64,000 bases of DNA from Methanomicrobiales archaeon HGW-Methanomicrobiales-1 (lineage in GTDB: Archaea; Halobacteriota; Methanomicrobia; Methanomicrobiales; Methanospirillaceae): NCBI GenBank assembly GCA_002839675.1, contig PGYM01000004.1:124001-188000 (forward strand), given 5' to 3'. The notes beneath the pieces are model-generated. The model saw only the letters and a list, made by a program, of their open reading frames with translations, did not search any database and was not told the origin of the DNA. The first letter of the stretch is position 1. Each line of letters starts with the position of its first letter. A program made the translations under genes and the position numbers. This document shows, in pieces, positions 8,525 to 17,920 of the stretch.

Positions 8525-10999
8525 TTAGCGCCGGTGAAGTACTTGTTGCCTGAACATCCGGTTTACATCAGATTTTTTCCTGTCGGCAATGTTTTGGGCA
8601 ATGGTGGAAATACCAATAATGTGGCCTTCTTCATCCTTGATGGGGGAAATGGTGACGCACACTTCAATTCGCGATCCATCTTTCCGCAGCCGTAACGTAT
8701 CAAAACGGTCGATGGTTTCTCCGGTTCCAACCCTCCGGAGGAAGAGTGAGAGCTGATCACGTAATTCCGGCGGAACAATTAGATCAATGGACTTTCCGAT
8801 CACCTCTTCTGCGAGGTAACCGTAATATCGTTCCGCAGCTCTGTTCCAGCTCAGGATAGTACCGTCAATTCCTTTCCCGATAATTGCGTCATTTGATGAA
8901 TTTACAATAGAAGCAAGGACGGAACGGAGCCGGTCTGATTCAGCTTTATCGGTCAGGTCTTCGTACACAATAAATTGTTCGCCACTTGCAAGAGTAATCG
9001 GGCAGAAATGGATCTGGCGAACCGTCGCGTCTTTGCACGTGACCGGAAATATCAGCGGCCGTTCATTGTTCCACCCGACATGCCCGCGATACTGTTTCCA
9101 GGTACGGATTGCGTTAATGCGATCAGTAATATCGGGAAATCCCTTTAAGAACCAGACATTTTCGGTAGGAATATCTTCAATGGTATACCCGAAAAGGAGT
9201 TCGAATTTTTTATTCAGGTACTGGAAATCGCCAGAACTGTCAATAAAGGATATAGGAAACGGGGAGAGTTCGGTCATCATGCGAAAGCGTTCTTCACTTT
9301 CACGGATTTTCTGGGCCTGTTCATGCTTTTCGGTAGTGTCGCGGCCAACGGACTCGTATTCTGTGATGTTTCCTTCTGCATCAAAACATGCATGATCTGT
9401 CCAGGTGTGCCACCGTATTTTTCCCTCATGAAGGAGTATGCGGTGTTCGATCGTACCTGATGGGTTTTGCGGGGTTAAAGATGCCAGATGTTTTTTCATT
9501 AATCGGGTATCTTCAGCGGGTAAAAGCACCTCGTGGACTTTTCCTATAATGGTTCTTTTGTCTAATCCAAAACACCGGCAGTAGGCATCGTTGACAAACG
9601 TGATGATGCCATCTGGAGTGAACCGGCAGATAAATTCAGTCTGGTCTTCCACCACATTCCTGTACCGTTCTTCACTCTCCCTTAGTGCCCTTTCTGTCTG
9701 TTTCCGTGCAGAAATATCTCTTAAAATTCCTTCAATCCCGGTTACATTCCCCGCGGTATCACACACAAGCTGGCTGTTTATGGACACAATGGCCGTTGAC
9801 CCGTCCATTCTTTTTATGGTTCCCTCGTAATCGGTAACTTTTTTCTCACGGTAAATTGTGGTCAGAAATTTATTCCGGTTTTCCGGGAAAAGAGCCAATT
9901 TTTCAGTAATTTTATACCCGATAAGATCGTTGAGAGAGGAAAATCCTGTCAATTTTAATAGTGATGGGCTTGCCATGATAATTTTGCCATCTTTATCACA
10001 GCGATAATAAACATCCTGGATATTATCGAGAATTGTCCTGTATAACAATTCACTCTGACGGAGTGCTTCCTGTGACCGTTTAAGCTCGGTTATGTCCCGC
10101 CCTACAGACTGGCATTCGATAAGGGAGCCGTTATTTTCAAATATCCCCCGGGTATTCCATTGGTACCAGCGGTACTGCCCGGATCTGTCCAGTAGCCGTA
10201 TCTCCATTGACTGGACCTGCCGGTTTTTGTTTATCAGGGCAATACTTTCCTGTGCAAGGATTTGATCTTCAGGTAAAATATAGGAAAAAAAGCTCTGCCC
10301 GCATATGGCAAGGCAGGTGATTCCGATATACCGGCTCATGGACTCGTTGATGAACGTGATAGAGCCATCAGGACGCCACCGGCAGATGAACTCGGTCTGG
10401 TCTTCAACAATGGCACGGAACCGAGCTTCAGAGACCATCAGCCGCTCTTCAAACCGGATCTGATCTGTGATGTCTTCTCCGATAATCGTCATCCCTTCTT
10501 CCCGGTTATCAAATACCGTAGGAATGAGCCGGACCCGGTAATGGTAATCTTTGTTCTGCCGGGTTACGACAAATTCCCGCTGGACTTCCCCGGTAATCTG
10601 GATCTCCTCAAACACATCCGGGATTGAGAGGCGGGAGATGAGGGGAGAGTCAAGCTCTTCCACTCTTTTGCCAATCAGATCTGTTCTGGATAATCCAAGA
10701 ACGGTGAGAGCATTCTCGTTTACATCGAGAAAGCGCATTTCCTGATCGATCATAATGATGAGATCCGCAGAAAATTTGAGCATGGCCGATACTGGCATCT
10801 TGTGCGAGATAGTGTAGACCTTTGCAGGTCCGTACGCACTGAGTGCCACATCCCCCGAAATGAGGAGCATTTCAAGATATTTTGCAGTAGAGTTCCGGTT
10901 AAGCTTTAATTTTTTTGCAATATCAGTTATCGTAAGCCCGGTATGATGAAGCCGAAGGAGAGTTTTAATTTTTTTTAAGGGCTCCGGGGGGTTATCCAT
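8525..10999 (-). CDS. HTH protein with six PAS domains and no kinase
   Basis: The 824-residue protein begins with a winged helix-turn-helix (residues 1-65, TITDIAKKLKLNRNSTAKYLEML) directly joined to six PAS/PAC units at about 70-185, 190-308, 315-435, 441-562, 570-690 and 695-815. The PAC ends are marked by IGEDITDQ, VGRDITELK, LRDISARKQ, VGRDTTEKH, YEDLTDKAE and AQNIADRK. It stops shortly after the last PAS with no histidine-kinase, GAF or effector domain, so it is best read as a one-component sensor-regulator. PAS ligands cannot be inferred. A TTTTATAA box centred near 11025 is about 26 bp before the ATG, which predicts a leaderless mRNA. Confidence 0.92.
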   Translation of the reverse strand: MDNPPEPLKKIKTLLRLHHTGLTITDIAKKLKLNRNSTAKYLEMLLISGDVALSAYGPAKVYTISHKMPVSAMLKFSADLIIMIDQEMRFLDVNENALTVLGLSRTDLIGKRVEELDSPLISRLSIPDVFEEIQITGEVQREFVVTRQNKDYHYRVRLIPTVFDNREEGMTIIGEDITDQIRFEERLMVSEARFRAIVEDQTEFICRWRPDGSITFINESMSRYIGITCLAICGQSFFSYILPEDQILAQESIALINKNRQVQSMEIRLLDRSGQYRWYQWNTRGIFENNGSLIECQSVGRDITELKRSQEALRQSELLYRTILDNIQDVYYRCDKDGKIIMASPSLLKLTGFSSLNDLIGYKITEKLALFPENRNKFLTTIYREKKVTDYEGTIKRMDGSTAIVSINSQLVCDTAGNVTGIEGILRDISARKQTERALRESEERYRNVVEDQTEFICRFTPDGIITFVNDAYCRCFGLDKRTIIGKVHEVLLPAEDTRLMKKHLASLTPQNPSGTIEHRILLHEGKIRWHTWTDHACFDAEGNITEYESVGRDTTEKHEQAQKIRESEERFRMMTELSPFPISFIDSSGDFQYLNKKFELLFGYTIEDIPTENVWFLKGFPDITDRINAIRTWKQYRGHVGWNNERPLIFPVTCKDATVRQIHFCPITLASGEQFIVYEDLTDKAESDRLRSVLASIVNSSNDAIIGKGIDGTILSWNRAAERYYGYLAEEVIGKSIDLIVPPELRDQLSLFLRRVGTGETIDRFDTLRLRKDGSRIEVCVTISPIKDEEGHIIGISTIAQNIADRKKSDVNRMFRQQVLHRR

Positions 11000-11020
11000 T
11001 AAGTGGAACAGGGGGTGTAA

Positions 11021-11028
11021 TTATAAAA
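11021..11028 (-). promoter_or_regulatory. TATA box of the HTH-PAS gene
   Basis: On the minus strand this reads TTTTATAA and is centred about 26 bp before the ATG at 10999. In archaea transcription starts about 25-27 bp downstream of the TATA centre, so the transcript should begin at or next to the start codon. Confidence 0.45.
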
Positions 11029-11197
11029 GAATATGCCATGCAATACTGCAAGGTAATATTAGATTTTATTGACATAAAATGAATGTTAAAATCTTGTGAT
11101 ATCAGAAAAAAATAATTTTAAATTTTTTAGTGATTTTTATTTTTGATCTCTGCGTTCTTTTTATTTTGTTTCCTGCAAATCACGGTACCATTTCCCA

Positions 11198-11638
11198 TTA
11201 ATAGTCACTATCTTTCTTACACTCCGGATTAGTCTCCCGGCCTGTTTCTTTGGAAACCGTGTCCTGTGAAAACTTCGGATTATAATATTTGCCGGCCTCC
11301 TCATACCGGCCGATCGCCACCCAGTACCGGCCCATCGCCTCTTCGTACCTGCCAATCTCGTACAGGCGATTCCCAATTTCCTGAAGTGCACGGCTGTAGT
11401 AGATGCTTGCTTCTTCCTGCTGGCCAAGTTCATACAGGCAGTTCCCTATCTCGTGCAGTGCGTGCGTATAGTTCGGTGCAATTTCAATGGCTTGTTTGAA
11501 ATACTGCAACGCATCCTCGGTCTTTCCCTGGTTTGAAAGTTCAGATGCCCGCTGATAAAGACGCTGTGCATCGGGGGGGATCCCGTGGGGGCCAGAAACT
11601 CCGCCATTTTTTCTGTCGGGAATTAGACTGTCCGGCAT
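11198..11638 (-). CDS. TPR-repeat protein
   Basis: From the ATG at 11638 the product has 146 residues (a GTG four codons upstream is an alternative). Two clear tetratricopeptide repeats are present at about 25-58 (AQRLYQRASELSNQGKTEDALQYFKQAIEIAPN) and 59-88 (HALHEIGNCLYELGQQEEASIYYSRAL), with a third degenerate one to about 115. The remainder is a charged tail. TPR modules bind peptides or partner proteins; none can be named. It lies upstream of the HTH-PAS gene on the same strand with a 198 bp AT-rich gap, so it is probably transcribed separately. Confidence 0.85.
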   Translation of the reverse strand: MPDSLIPDRKNGGVSGPHGIPPDAQRLYQRASELSNQGKTEDALQYFKQAIEIAPNYTHALHEIGNCLYELGQQEEASIYYSRALQEIGNRLYEIGRYEEAMGRYWVAIGRYEEAGKYYNPKFSQDTVSKETGRETNPECKKDSDY

Positions 11639-11813
11639 AGATATTCCCACGATATTCTGAAAGATTTTTATTTAGGGATTTGCGATGCACATCTGCTATG
11701 CAGATGATGGCGCAAATCCCTTTTCCAGCATTTTAGGTTAACTGATACTTATTCAGGGATGCCGAGGGGGTCACATGTACCAGAATCCTCGTCAAAAAAA
11801 AGGGGAGTTTCTA

Positions 11814-12365
11814 TTACAATTGCACAAACGGCAGTACCCCTTCCCGGGCGAACGCAATCGCTGCAAAACCAAAGAGCACCAGTACAAAAAACAGGGTTGA
11901 GATTACGCTGCGGACCGCCCGTGAGCGGTGTGCTGTTTTGTGGAGCTCCTCCCATGCATGAGCTTCAGTGAGGTGGAGGATAAGGGTGCAGAGGAGGTAC
12001 GTTGCGTAGATGGCAAGCATTACGCCACAGACCAACCCCCAGTTGAGCGCTGCGGCAACAAGTGCCCAGATGCCGAGCGCAAGATTTGCGTACCCTACCT
12101 CGAGCTGGAATTCGGGATGATCCTGCCGCCAGCCCATCCGGATCTGGTCGGACCGGTAGTACACGGAATGGCGGATGAAACTGATGAACCCCACACACCC
12201 GACAAGAATCGCTGCGGCAACCCTGATCGTGGTGTCAATGTTGATAAACATAAAAAAAATGCCAAGGAATATCCCGATCATGGATATCGCCATGGTTGCT
12301 CCCATCAGGAGCGACGCCTCATGCGCTGTTGGTGCAGCTTCTCCCACTGTATCAGTTTTTCTCAT
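11814..12365 (-). CDS. Membrane protein with five predicted helices, unknown function
   Basis: The ATG at 12365 was preferred over that at 12380 because AGGA lies seven bases before it. The 183-residue product has a short polar N-terminus, two helices (about 20-60), an amphipathic segment (RHSVYYRSDQIRMGWRQDHPEF), two helices (about 88-130), a charged stretch (EAHAWEELHKTAHRSRAVRS) and a final helix. I recognise no family with confidence. It is divergent from the MazF-like gene with 97 bp between start codons. Confidence 0.75.
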   Translation of the reverse strand: MRKTDTVGEAAPTAHEASLLMGATMAISMIGIFLGIFFMFINIDTTIRVAAAILVGCVGFISFIRHSVYYRSDQIRMGWRQDHPEFQLEVGYANLALGIWALVAAALNWGLVCGVMLAIYATYLLCTLILHLTEAHAWEELHKTAHRSRAVRSVISTLFFVLVLFGFAAIAFAREGVLPFVQL

Positions 12366-12462
12366 GGTGTGTTCCTGCATGTGAATGAACCACGCGGGAA
12401 GAAAAATCCTGCGTTTGACGGATCAATCGGCTTATGCCCGATGGTGCCGGATTACTTAGGAT

Positions 12463-12828
12463 ATGGGGCGTTACCTGCGGGGCGATGTCATCCTTGCACC
12501 GGTTGCTTTTGAGGAGCGGGGCGGGGCAAAGACGCGCCCGGCCATCGTGATCTCGGCAACAGAAAACGGGAACGTGCAGATCTGCCCGGTCAGCAGCCGG
12601 CCACCGACCGATGCACCGTGCATACCAATCTCACTGGACGATTTTTCCGAAGGCGGGCTCGATCTTTTTGCAGAAAGTTACGTTCTTACCACCCGTATCC
12701 GGACCATCCGTGTCGGAGATGTTGTTGGCAAGCGGGGGAGGCTCACGCAGGAGTCCATTGCCGAAATTACTGCACAGGTTCCGGAACCGGCAAAAGACCA
12801 TAAACCGGCAAAAAAGAGATTCGGGTAA
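12463..12828 (+). CDS. MazF/PemK-like endoribonuclease toxin, no antitoxin seen
   Basis: This 121-residue protein carries the MazF/PemK fold signatures: the N-terminal RGDVILAPVAFEERGGAKTRPAIVIS (GD...KTRPAIV), the PVSSRPPTDAPCIPI strand, and TTRIRTIRVGDVVGKRGRLT. MazF enzymes cleave single-stranded RNA and are normally paired with an upstream antitoxin gene. Here the upstream neighbour is a divergent membrane protein and the downstream gene is the kinase on the other strand, so no antitoxin is adjacent. It ends with a short Lys/Pro-rich extension. Endonuclease activity is inferred from the family only. Confidence 0.85.
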   Translation: MGRYLRGDVILAPVAFEERGGAKTRPAIVISATENGNVQICPVSSRPPTDAPCIPISLDDFSEGGLDLFAESYVLTTRIRTIRVGDVVGKRGRLTQESIAEITAQVPEPAKDHKPAKKRFG

Positions 12829-12903
12829 TTCCCGGTTTTCTCACGAAATGCACTGGCTGGTTCTTACGGCATACCGGCATCGTGAACGCAGGCATTGAAA
12901 TGT

Positions 12904-15900
12904 TTAGGATCCCGTCTCTTTTTCTGCAAAGGGATCATTCGGCACGATCCGGAAGGTGCCGTTCGGGACATAGATCTCGAACCGTGCACCCTTCCCGTGT
13001 ACCCCGGTCTCAAGGATGGACATGCCCGTGATGGCAAGCACCTCACGGGCTAAAAAGAGTCCAAAGCCGGTATGTTTCCCGAAACCTTTGTCAAAGATTT
13101 TCGTTTTCAGGGACAGCGGGACTCCGGCACCGTTGTCTTCAACAACGATGAGAATCCCGTTTTCCGCCTCCATGCACCAGATTGCGATCCGGGTCACGTG
13201 ATCGCCATGCCGGATCGCATTGTCAAACAGGTTTACAAAGACATTTTCCAGCATCTGGTCCGAAAAGATCTCAATGTTCCTGCTGTCATTGATGAACTCG
13301 ATGGTTTTCGGAGCCGCACGGTCAACAAGCTTGCGCAGGTCCTGCCACTGGGGATCCTTGAGACCGAGGTCCTGGTACATGCGGGTGAAGTCCAGCTGGC
13401 GGGTGATATGACTCCCGGCCACCTCCGCCTTGCTGAGGAAATCGGTCACCATCGGATCGGTGTTCTGCATCCCGGCGATCTGGATATACCCCAGCAGGGC
13501 ATGAACCTGGTTGTTCACATCGTGGCGGGTGACACTGTTGAGCAGGCTCAGCTTGGCATTTGCCCGTCTCAGGGAATCTTCCACGCGTTCGCGATCGGTA
13601 ATGTCACGCAGTGCGATGATATTGGCCGACTCTCCGCGATACGTTATGCTGGTACCGACAGATTCTATCAGGATAGAAGTCCGGTCTTTCTTCATTGCCT
13701 TGTATTTCTGGATGTGGCCGCCCCTGCCGGCAATGACATTCTGCATATCACGCATCACCATGGTCCGGCTTTCCGGGGCAACCAGGGATAATGCATTCTG
13801 CCCGAGGATCTCTTCTGCGCCGGAAAACCCAAACATGCTTACAATACGGGGGTTGGCATAGAGAATCGTTCCGGAAAAGTCCTGGACCATTACCCCGTCA
13901 AATGCATGCTCCGCGAGGACACGGTACCGCTGCTCGCTTTCAATCAGTGCTTTTTCCGTATTCTGCCGTACCGTGATGTCCTGTATAGCCGATACATGGA
14001 CATTATTTCCTTTCCAGTTAAACACGCGCCCGTGAATCGCCACAGGAAATACTTCCCCGCTCTTCCTGCGGTGGTAGCACAGGGGGATCACTTCGGTGCC
14101 CGGTGGGGGGTTGATGGTGACCTGCACAGTCTGCTCCGGCTCAGCCAGGAGATCTGCATTGCGCATCTGCAGGAGTTCTTCCCGGGTATAACCGTACATC
14201 TCCGCGGCCCCGGTATTTGCAGCAAGAATAGCGCCGGTAGCCTTATCAAAAAGGAAGATGGCCTCGCCGCCCAGCTCAAAGAGTGCCTGGTACCGTTCGT
14301 GACTTTCGAGGAGGGCGTTTTCCGCTGCTTTTTTCTCGGTGATATCAATCCCAACAGACAATACACCGGCAGGATTCCCGTTCTCGTCCAGGATGGCGCG
14401 GTTTGTCCATTTCATCCAGATCCGCGAACCGTCTTTTTTTATGTTTTCATTTTCATTGTTGCGGAATTTTTCAGGATCTGCACTGATATCCTGGAGATGC
14501 TGGACAAGATCCCTTCCCGTAGATTCTACCGGAGGGACAATCGTGCCAACAACCTGCCGGCCGATCAGCTCGTCGAGAGTATAGCCAAAGAACCGTTCTC
14601 CAAATTCATTGATGAAGGTGATGGCCCCCCGGTTGTCCCGGGTGAGAATAACGGAGTTGACATTTTCCACCAGCTCGCGGTACTTCTCCTCGCTCTTCTT
14701 GAGCGCCTGTTCCGTCCGGCGTTGTTTGATGACCTGCCAGAGGCTTTGCATGAGAAGCGTGAGTTCCTGGACATCCCCCTCGGTATAATCTGCAGGTTTG
14801 TTTGCGACACCCGCAATGAGAACAATGTGTCCCTCGTCCATGATCGGGACATTCATGTGCCGGACGATCTCGGGGTGTCCAGCCGGGTATCCTTTCTTGG
14901 CCGGGTTCGGGGCAGCATAATCGTTGGTGATCACTGCACGACGCTGTCGCACCGCCTCGCCCCAGAGACCAGTCTTCTCGGTTTTGTATGTGATGGGCTT
15001 GTCCCGGATAGAACATTCCTTCATCGCCGTCTTCGACCAGGCATACATGGTCAGTTCGCTCTCATCATCACTGAGAAAAGCAAGGTACCCGATAGGGCTG
15101 CCGGTCACTGCGCCTGCGCCCTCAACGGCATAACCGAGAAGTTCCTGCTCGGGGCCCCGGGTCTTCTCGTAGAAACCGATCATGAACCGGTGCCGTGCCT
15201 CGCTCTCGCGGATCTTCTTCTCGCTCTCTGCCAGCACATCGAGCTGTCCGCGGAGCTCCTCCTCGCTTGCGGTGATCTGCTCGTACGCGGACCGCAGCTC
15301 ATCTTCAGCTTTCTTCCGCCCGGTGATATCACGGATGGCCTCAATGGCACCGGTGATCTCCCCTTCACGGTTATAGAGCGGGCTTGCCCTGGCAAGGACC
15401 GTGATCGGGCTGCTTTTCGGGTGAGGAAGATTTGTTTCTGCGGTCAGGGATACACCTTCACGCAGTATATTCGAGTAGAACTTTGAGATCTCATCGTCCG
15501 ATGAAAAGATCAGGTCAATGAGGATCGGGCACCGCTGGCTGTAAAAAGGGATTGCATATTCATAGTCGCCTTTTCCGAGCATTGCTGAAGCGGGACAACC
15601 GGTCATCTCCTCGATGGCGCGGTTCCACGCGATGATGAACCCTTCGCGGTTGATCGCAAACGTGGCATCGGGCAGGAAATCAATGATATCGGCAAGGCGC
15701 TTTTCCGACTCGACCAGGGAATGCTCAGCCTGCCGCCGGGCCACTGCCTGCCGGATCTTGTGCGAGAGTTCGGCAAACTGTGACTTGACGTCCCCGCCCT
15801 TCTGGAGATAAAAGTCTGCCCCGTTATTGATGGCTTCGATTACAACTTCCTCCCGACCGCGGCCGGTGAAGAGAATGAACGGGATATCCCCGAATTGCTT

Positions 15901-16125
15901 GCGGACGGCTTTTAAAAAGGCAATACCATCCATTACCGGCATCTGGTAATCAGAGACAATGATGTCAAATGCCCGGTCTTTCATTGTACGGAGGGCATCC
16001 TCTGCAGAGAGTGAAGTGCTGACAGAGAAATCTTCGTTTTTTTCGAGAGAGATCTGAGTAATGTCTAAGAGTGCTTCCTCATCATCGACATAGAGAATGG
16101 AGATCCTGTGCACCGGACTGGACAT
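12904..16125 (-). CDS. Hybrid REC-PAS-GAF-PAS3 sensor histidine kinase
   Basis: A 1073-residue cytoplasmic signalling protein. The N-terminal receiver (1-125) has D14/D15 and phospho-acceptor D59 in VSDYQMPVMDG. Then follow a PAS at about 145-268, a GAF at about 300-470 (RDKPITYKTEKTGLWGEAV, RHMNVPIMDEGHIV), and PAS units at about 478-605, 608-725 and 732-850. The kinase core has an H-box NSVTRHDVNNQVHALLGYI of the type common in methanogens, N-box ENVFVNLFDNAIRHGD, G1 VEDNGAGVPL and G2 GKHTGFGLFLARE, so it should be an active kinase. No membrane segment is present. The receiver is paralogous to that of the gene at 1-1769. TCTGGACAA-like repeats lie upstream. Confidence 0.95.
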   Translation of the reverse strand: MSSPVHRISILYVDDEEALLDITQISLEKNEDFSVSTSLSAEDALRTMKDRAFDIIVSDYQMPVMDGIAFLKAVRKQFGDIPFILFTGRGREEVVIEAINNGADFYLQKGGDVKSQFAELSHKIRQAVARRQAEHSLVESEKRLADIIDFLPDATFAINREGFIIAWNRAIEEMTGCPASAMLGKGDYEYAIPFYSQRCPILIDLIFSSDDEISKFYSNILREGVSLTAETNLPHPKSSPITVLARASPLYNREGEITGAIEAIRDITGRKKAEDELRSAYEQITASEEELRGQLDVLAESEKKIRESEARHRFMIGFYEKTRGPEQELLGYAVEGAGAVTGSPIGYLAFLSDDESELTMYAWSKTAMKECSIRDKPITYKTEKTGLWGEAVRQRRAVITNDYAAPNPAKKGYPAGHPEIVRHMNVPIMDEGHIVLIAGVANKPADYTEGDVQELTLLMQSLWQVIKQRRTEQALKKSEEKYRELVENVNSVILTRDNRGAITFINEFGERFFGYTLDELIGRQVVGTIVPPVESTGRDLVQHLQDISADPEKFRNNENENIKKDGSRIWMKWTNRAILDENGNPAGVLSVGIDITEKKAAENALLESHERYQALFELGGEAIFLFDKATGAILAANTGAAEMYGYTREELLQMRNADLLAEPEQTVQVTINPPPGTEVIPLCYHRRKSGEVFPVAIHGRVFNWKGNNVHVSAIQDITVRQNTEKALIESEQRYRVLAEHAFDGVMVQDFSGTILYANPRIVSMFGFSGAEEILGQNALSLVAPESRTMVMRDMQNVIAGRGGHIQKYKAMKKDRTSILIESVGTSITYRGESANIIALRDITDRERVEDSLRRANAKLSLLNSVTRHDVNNQVHALLGYIQIAGMQNTDPMVTDFLSKAEVAGSHITRQLDFTRMYQDLGLKDPQWQDLRKLVDRAAPKTIEFINDSRNIEIFSDQMLENVFVNLFDNAIRHGDHVTRIAIWCMEAENGILIVVEDNGAGVPLSLKTKIFDKGFGKHTGFGLFLAREVLAITGMSILETGVHGKGARFEIYVPNGTFRIVPNDPFAEKETGS

Positions 16126-16205
16126 GAAAAAATATACCTTATGGCAGTACCTGACTCTTCACATTTTTTCACATGGGGTAAGTAAGCACTCTGGCAAACC
16201 GGGTG

Positions 16206-16293
16206 TTGTCCAGAGCACTCCCATCGGGCAATACATAGTACAGAACGATTTTACAGTATTAAAATATCCTTATTTGGACAGGAGTCTGGACAA
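16206..16293. repeat. TTGTCCAGA / TCTGGACAA inverted repeats upstream of the kinase
   Basis: TTGTCCAGA at 16206-16214 and its exact reverse complement TCTGGACAA at 16285-16293 flank the upstream region of the kinase gene. Related words TTGGACAGG (16274-16282) and TCTGGCAAA (about 16191) lie nearby. They may be binding sites for one regulator. Seen by eye; significance untested. Confidence 0.35.
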
Positions 16294-16311
16294 AAAAGAT
16301 TAAAACAGGGT

Positions 16312-16833
16312 TTATTCCGGTTTAAGATAGAAACGCCATTTACAGAACAGTTCTTTGGGATGGGGATCGGGCGGTGCAAACACGCATTCCACGCAGATGC
16401 GTTCATCGATCATCCGGGCAAAGCTCGTGAACTCTGCACGGTGCATCTCGCGGCAGACATACTCTCCCAGTCCCCGTTTGAGCCGGGCTTCCTGCGTGGG
16501 GCATGACGGCACGGTGATGATCACTTCATCCTCTTTTTCCTCAATCGTATAATCGACGATGATCGCCCACGGGAACAACCGGAGTGCTTTGACAAACCCG
16601 GAGAGTCCCTTCTCGGCAATGCCGAACCGCTGCACGAGATCCTTTGCTGCCATCCCGCCGGCTTTGCCCCACACCTGCTCATTGATCTTCTCGGCAACCG
16701 GCTGGCCGTACTGTTCGGCAACATAAATGAACCAGAATGCGTCTACGACCCGGTAGTGCCAGAGCAGGAAATCCAGGTATTCGCGTTTCTCTTCATCGGT
16801 CATTCGGTCAAAGACTGCGGGATTTGTCATCAT
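16312..16833 (-). CDS. DUF6125-like / ATC-hydrolase-like protein
   Basis: The 173-residue soluble protein has a helical N-terminus ([33 protein letters not shown]) and a C-terminal region with conserved-looking cysteines in [28 protein letters not shown] and [17 protein letters not shown]. This layout resembles methanogen DUF6125 proteins and, more distantly, L-2-amino-thiazoline-4-carboxylate hydrolase-like proteins. Whether it binds a metal or has catalytic activity is unknown. An alternative start is the second Met at 16830. It stands alone between the kinase and the ABC locus. Confidence 0.75.
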   Translation of the reverse strand: MMTNPAVFDRMTDEEKREYLDFLLWHYRVVDAFWFIYVAEQYGQPVAEKINEQVWGKAGGMAAKDLVQRFGIAEKGLSGFVKALRLFPWAIIVDYTIEEKEDEVIITVPSCPTQEARLKRGLGEYVCREMHRAEFTSFARMIDERICVECVFAPPDPHPKELFCKWRFYLKPE

Positions 16834-17029
16834 CGGTCAGTGAGAGATTGCCCGGAAAGGTAAAAGAGTGTGCGGTAACCGGCCAGACCTGCCATGAGGT
16901 GCTGATGCGCATGTCATTAGAATCCCTCTTGCGATCCTTAAAAAAACTCAAAAAAAATCCGGATATAAAGGTAATCTTTGTCTCTTATATCTTCACCTTC
17001 ATTGAAAAAAATCGGGTGAACCCTGACGG

Positions 17030-17920
17030 TTATTTCCCGATCTTGACCAGCATCTCTTCAAGCGACGGGTATCGCGACTCAATCTTCTCGACCTTGCCCC
17101 CCGCTTCACCAATGAGCCCGGTGCATTCATTGAGTTCGGCCATATTCTCCGCATCGCACACAAAGAGTCCCTCTTCCTGCCGGTAGGTCTTGGAATGCCC
17201 GATAAGTTTGCCGGGATTATCGACAGAAAAGAAGATCGTATACGTCAGGGAGCCGAACTGCTCGCGCAGCTCCTTCATGGTACCGAATGCGACCATCTTC
17301 CCGCGTTTTAAGATCATCACCTTATCACAGATAGCCTCTACCTGGTAGAGGTTGTGCGCCGAGAGCACGATCGTCTTGCCCTCATTCTTGAGCGTGCGCA
17401 GGTAATCGGCAATGAACCGCGAGGTCATCGGGTCAAGGCCGCTGGTGGCTTCGTCATAGACAAGGAAGTTGGGTTCATGGATGAGCGACCGGGCGATCGC
17501 GACCTTCCTTTTCATCCCCTTGGAAAACTCCCCGATCTTTTTTCCCTCCGGTTCCAACGACAGTGCAGCAAAGAGCTGGCTTGACCGGACGCGAATCTCC
17601 TGCGGGGAAAGTCCGTAGATCTCACCGAAGAATGCGAGGTAATTCTCCGCAGTCATCGTCTCATAGAGCCGGGACTCTTCAGGAAGGTAGCCAAGATTTT
17701 CCTTGAGCGCGATCGGATTTTTCACTACATCGATCTCATTGATCAGGAGTTCTCCTGACGTGGGAGCAATAAGACCGGATATGATCTTGAGCAGCGTGGT
17801 CTTGCCCGCCCCGTTATGCCCGATGATGCCGAAGATCTCACCGTCTTCGAACTCGAAACTGACACCATCCAGTGCCATAAAACCATCAAAATTCTTGGTG
17901 AGGTTGCGGGCGGTTATCAT
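17030..17920 (-). CDS. ABC transporter ATP-binding protein
   Basis: Starting at the ATG at 17920, after GAAAGGC, this 296-residue subunit has Walker A GHNGAGKTT (34-42), Q-loop region GYLPEESRLYETMTAENYL, signature EFSKGMKRKVAIARS, Walker B NFLVYDEATSGLD and H-loop VLSAHN. It is the natriuretic/multidrug exporter type (ABC-2 class; CcmA/NatA-like). A C-terminal domain of about 80 residues follows. The likely permeases are the two genes at 18246-21127, transcribed divergently, which is unusual because ATPase and permeases are normally in one operon. Energy coupling at the inner face of the membrane is assigned from family. Confidence 0.93.
   Translation of the reverse strand: MITARNLTKNFDGFMALDGVSFEFEDGEIFGIIGHNGAGKTTLLKIISGLIAPTSGELLINEIDVVKNPIALKENLGYLPEESRLYETMTAENYLAFFGEIYGLSPQEIRVRSSQLFAALSLEPEGKKIGEFSKGMKRKVAIARSLIHEPNFLVYDEATSGLDPMTSRFIADYLRTLKNEGKTIVLSAHNLYQVEAICDKVMILKRGKMVAFGTMKELREQFGSLTYTIFFSVDNPGKLIGHSKTYRQEEGLFVCDAENMAELNECTGLIGEAGGKVEKIESRYPSLEEMLVKIGK

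Noticed and set aside
13906-15486. Long plus-strand open frame (526 codons) opposite the histidine kinase
   Set aside because: It mirrors the kinase in antisense; its translation has no domain and biased composition, whereas the minus frame shows PAS, GAF and receiver motifs.
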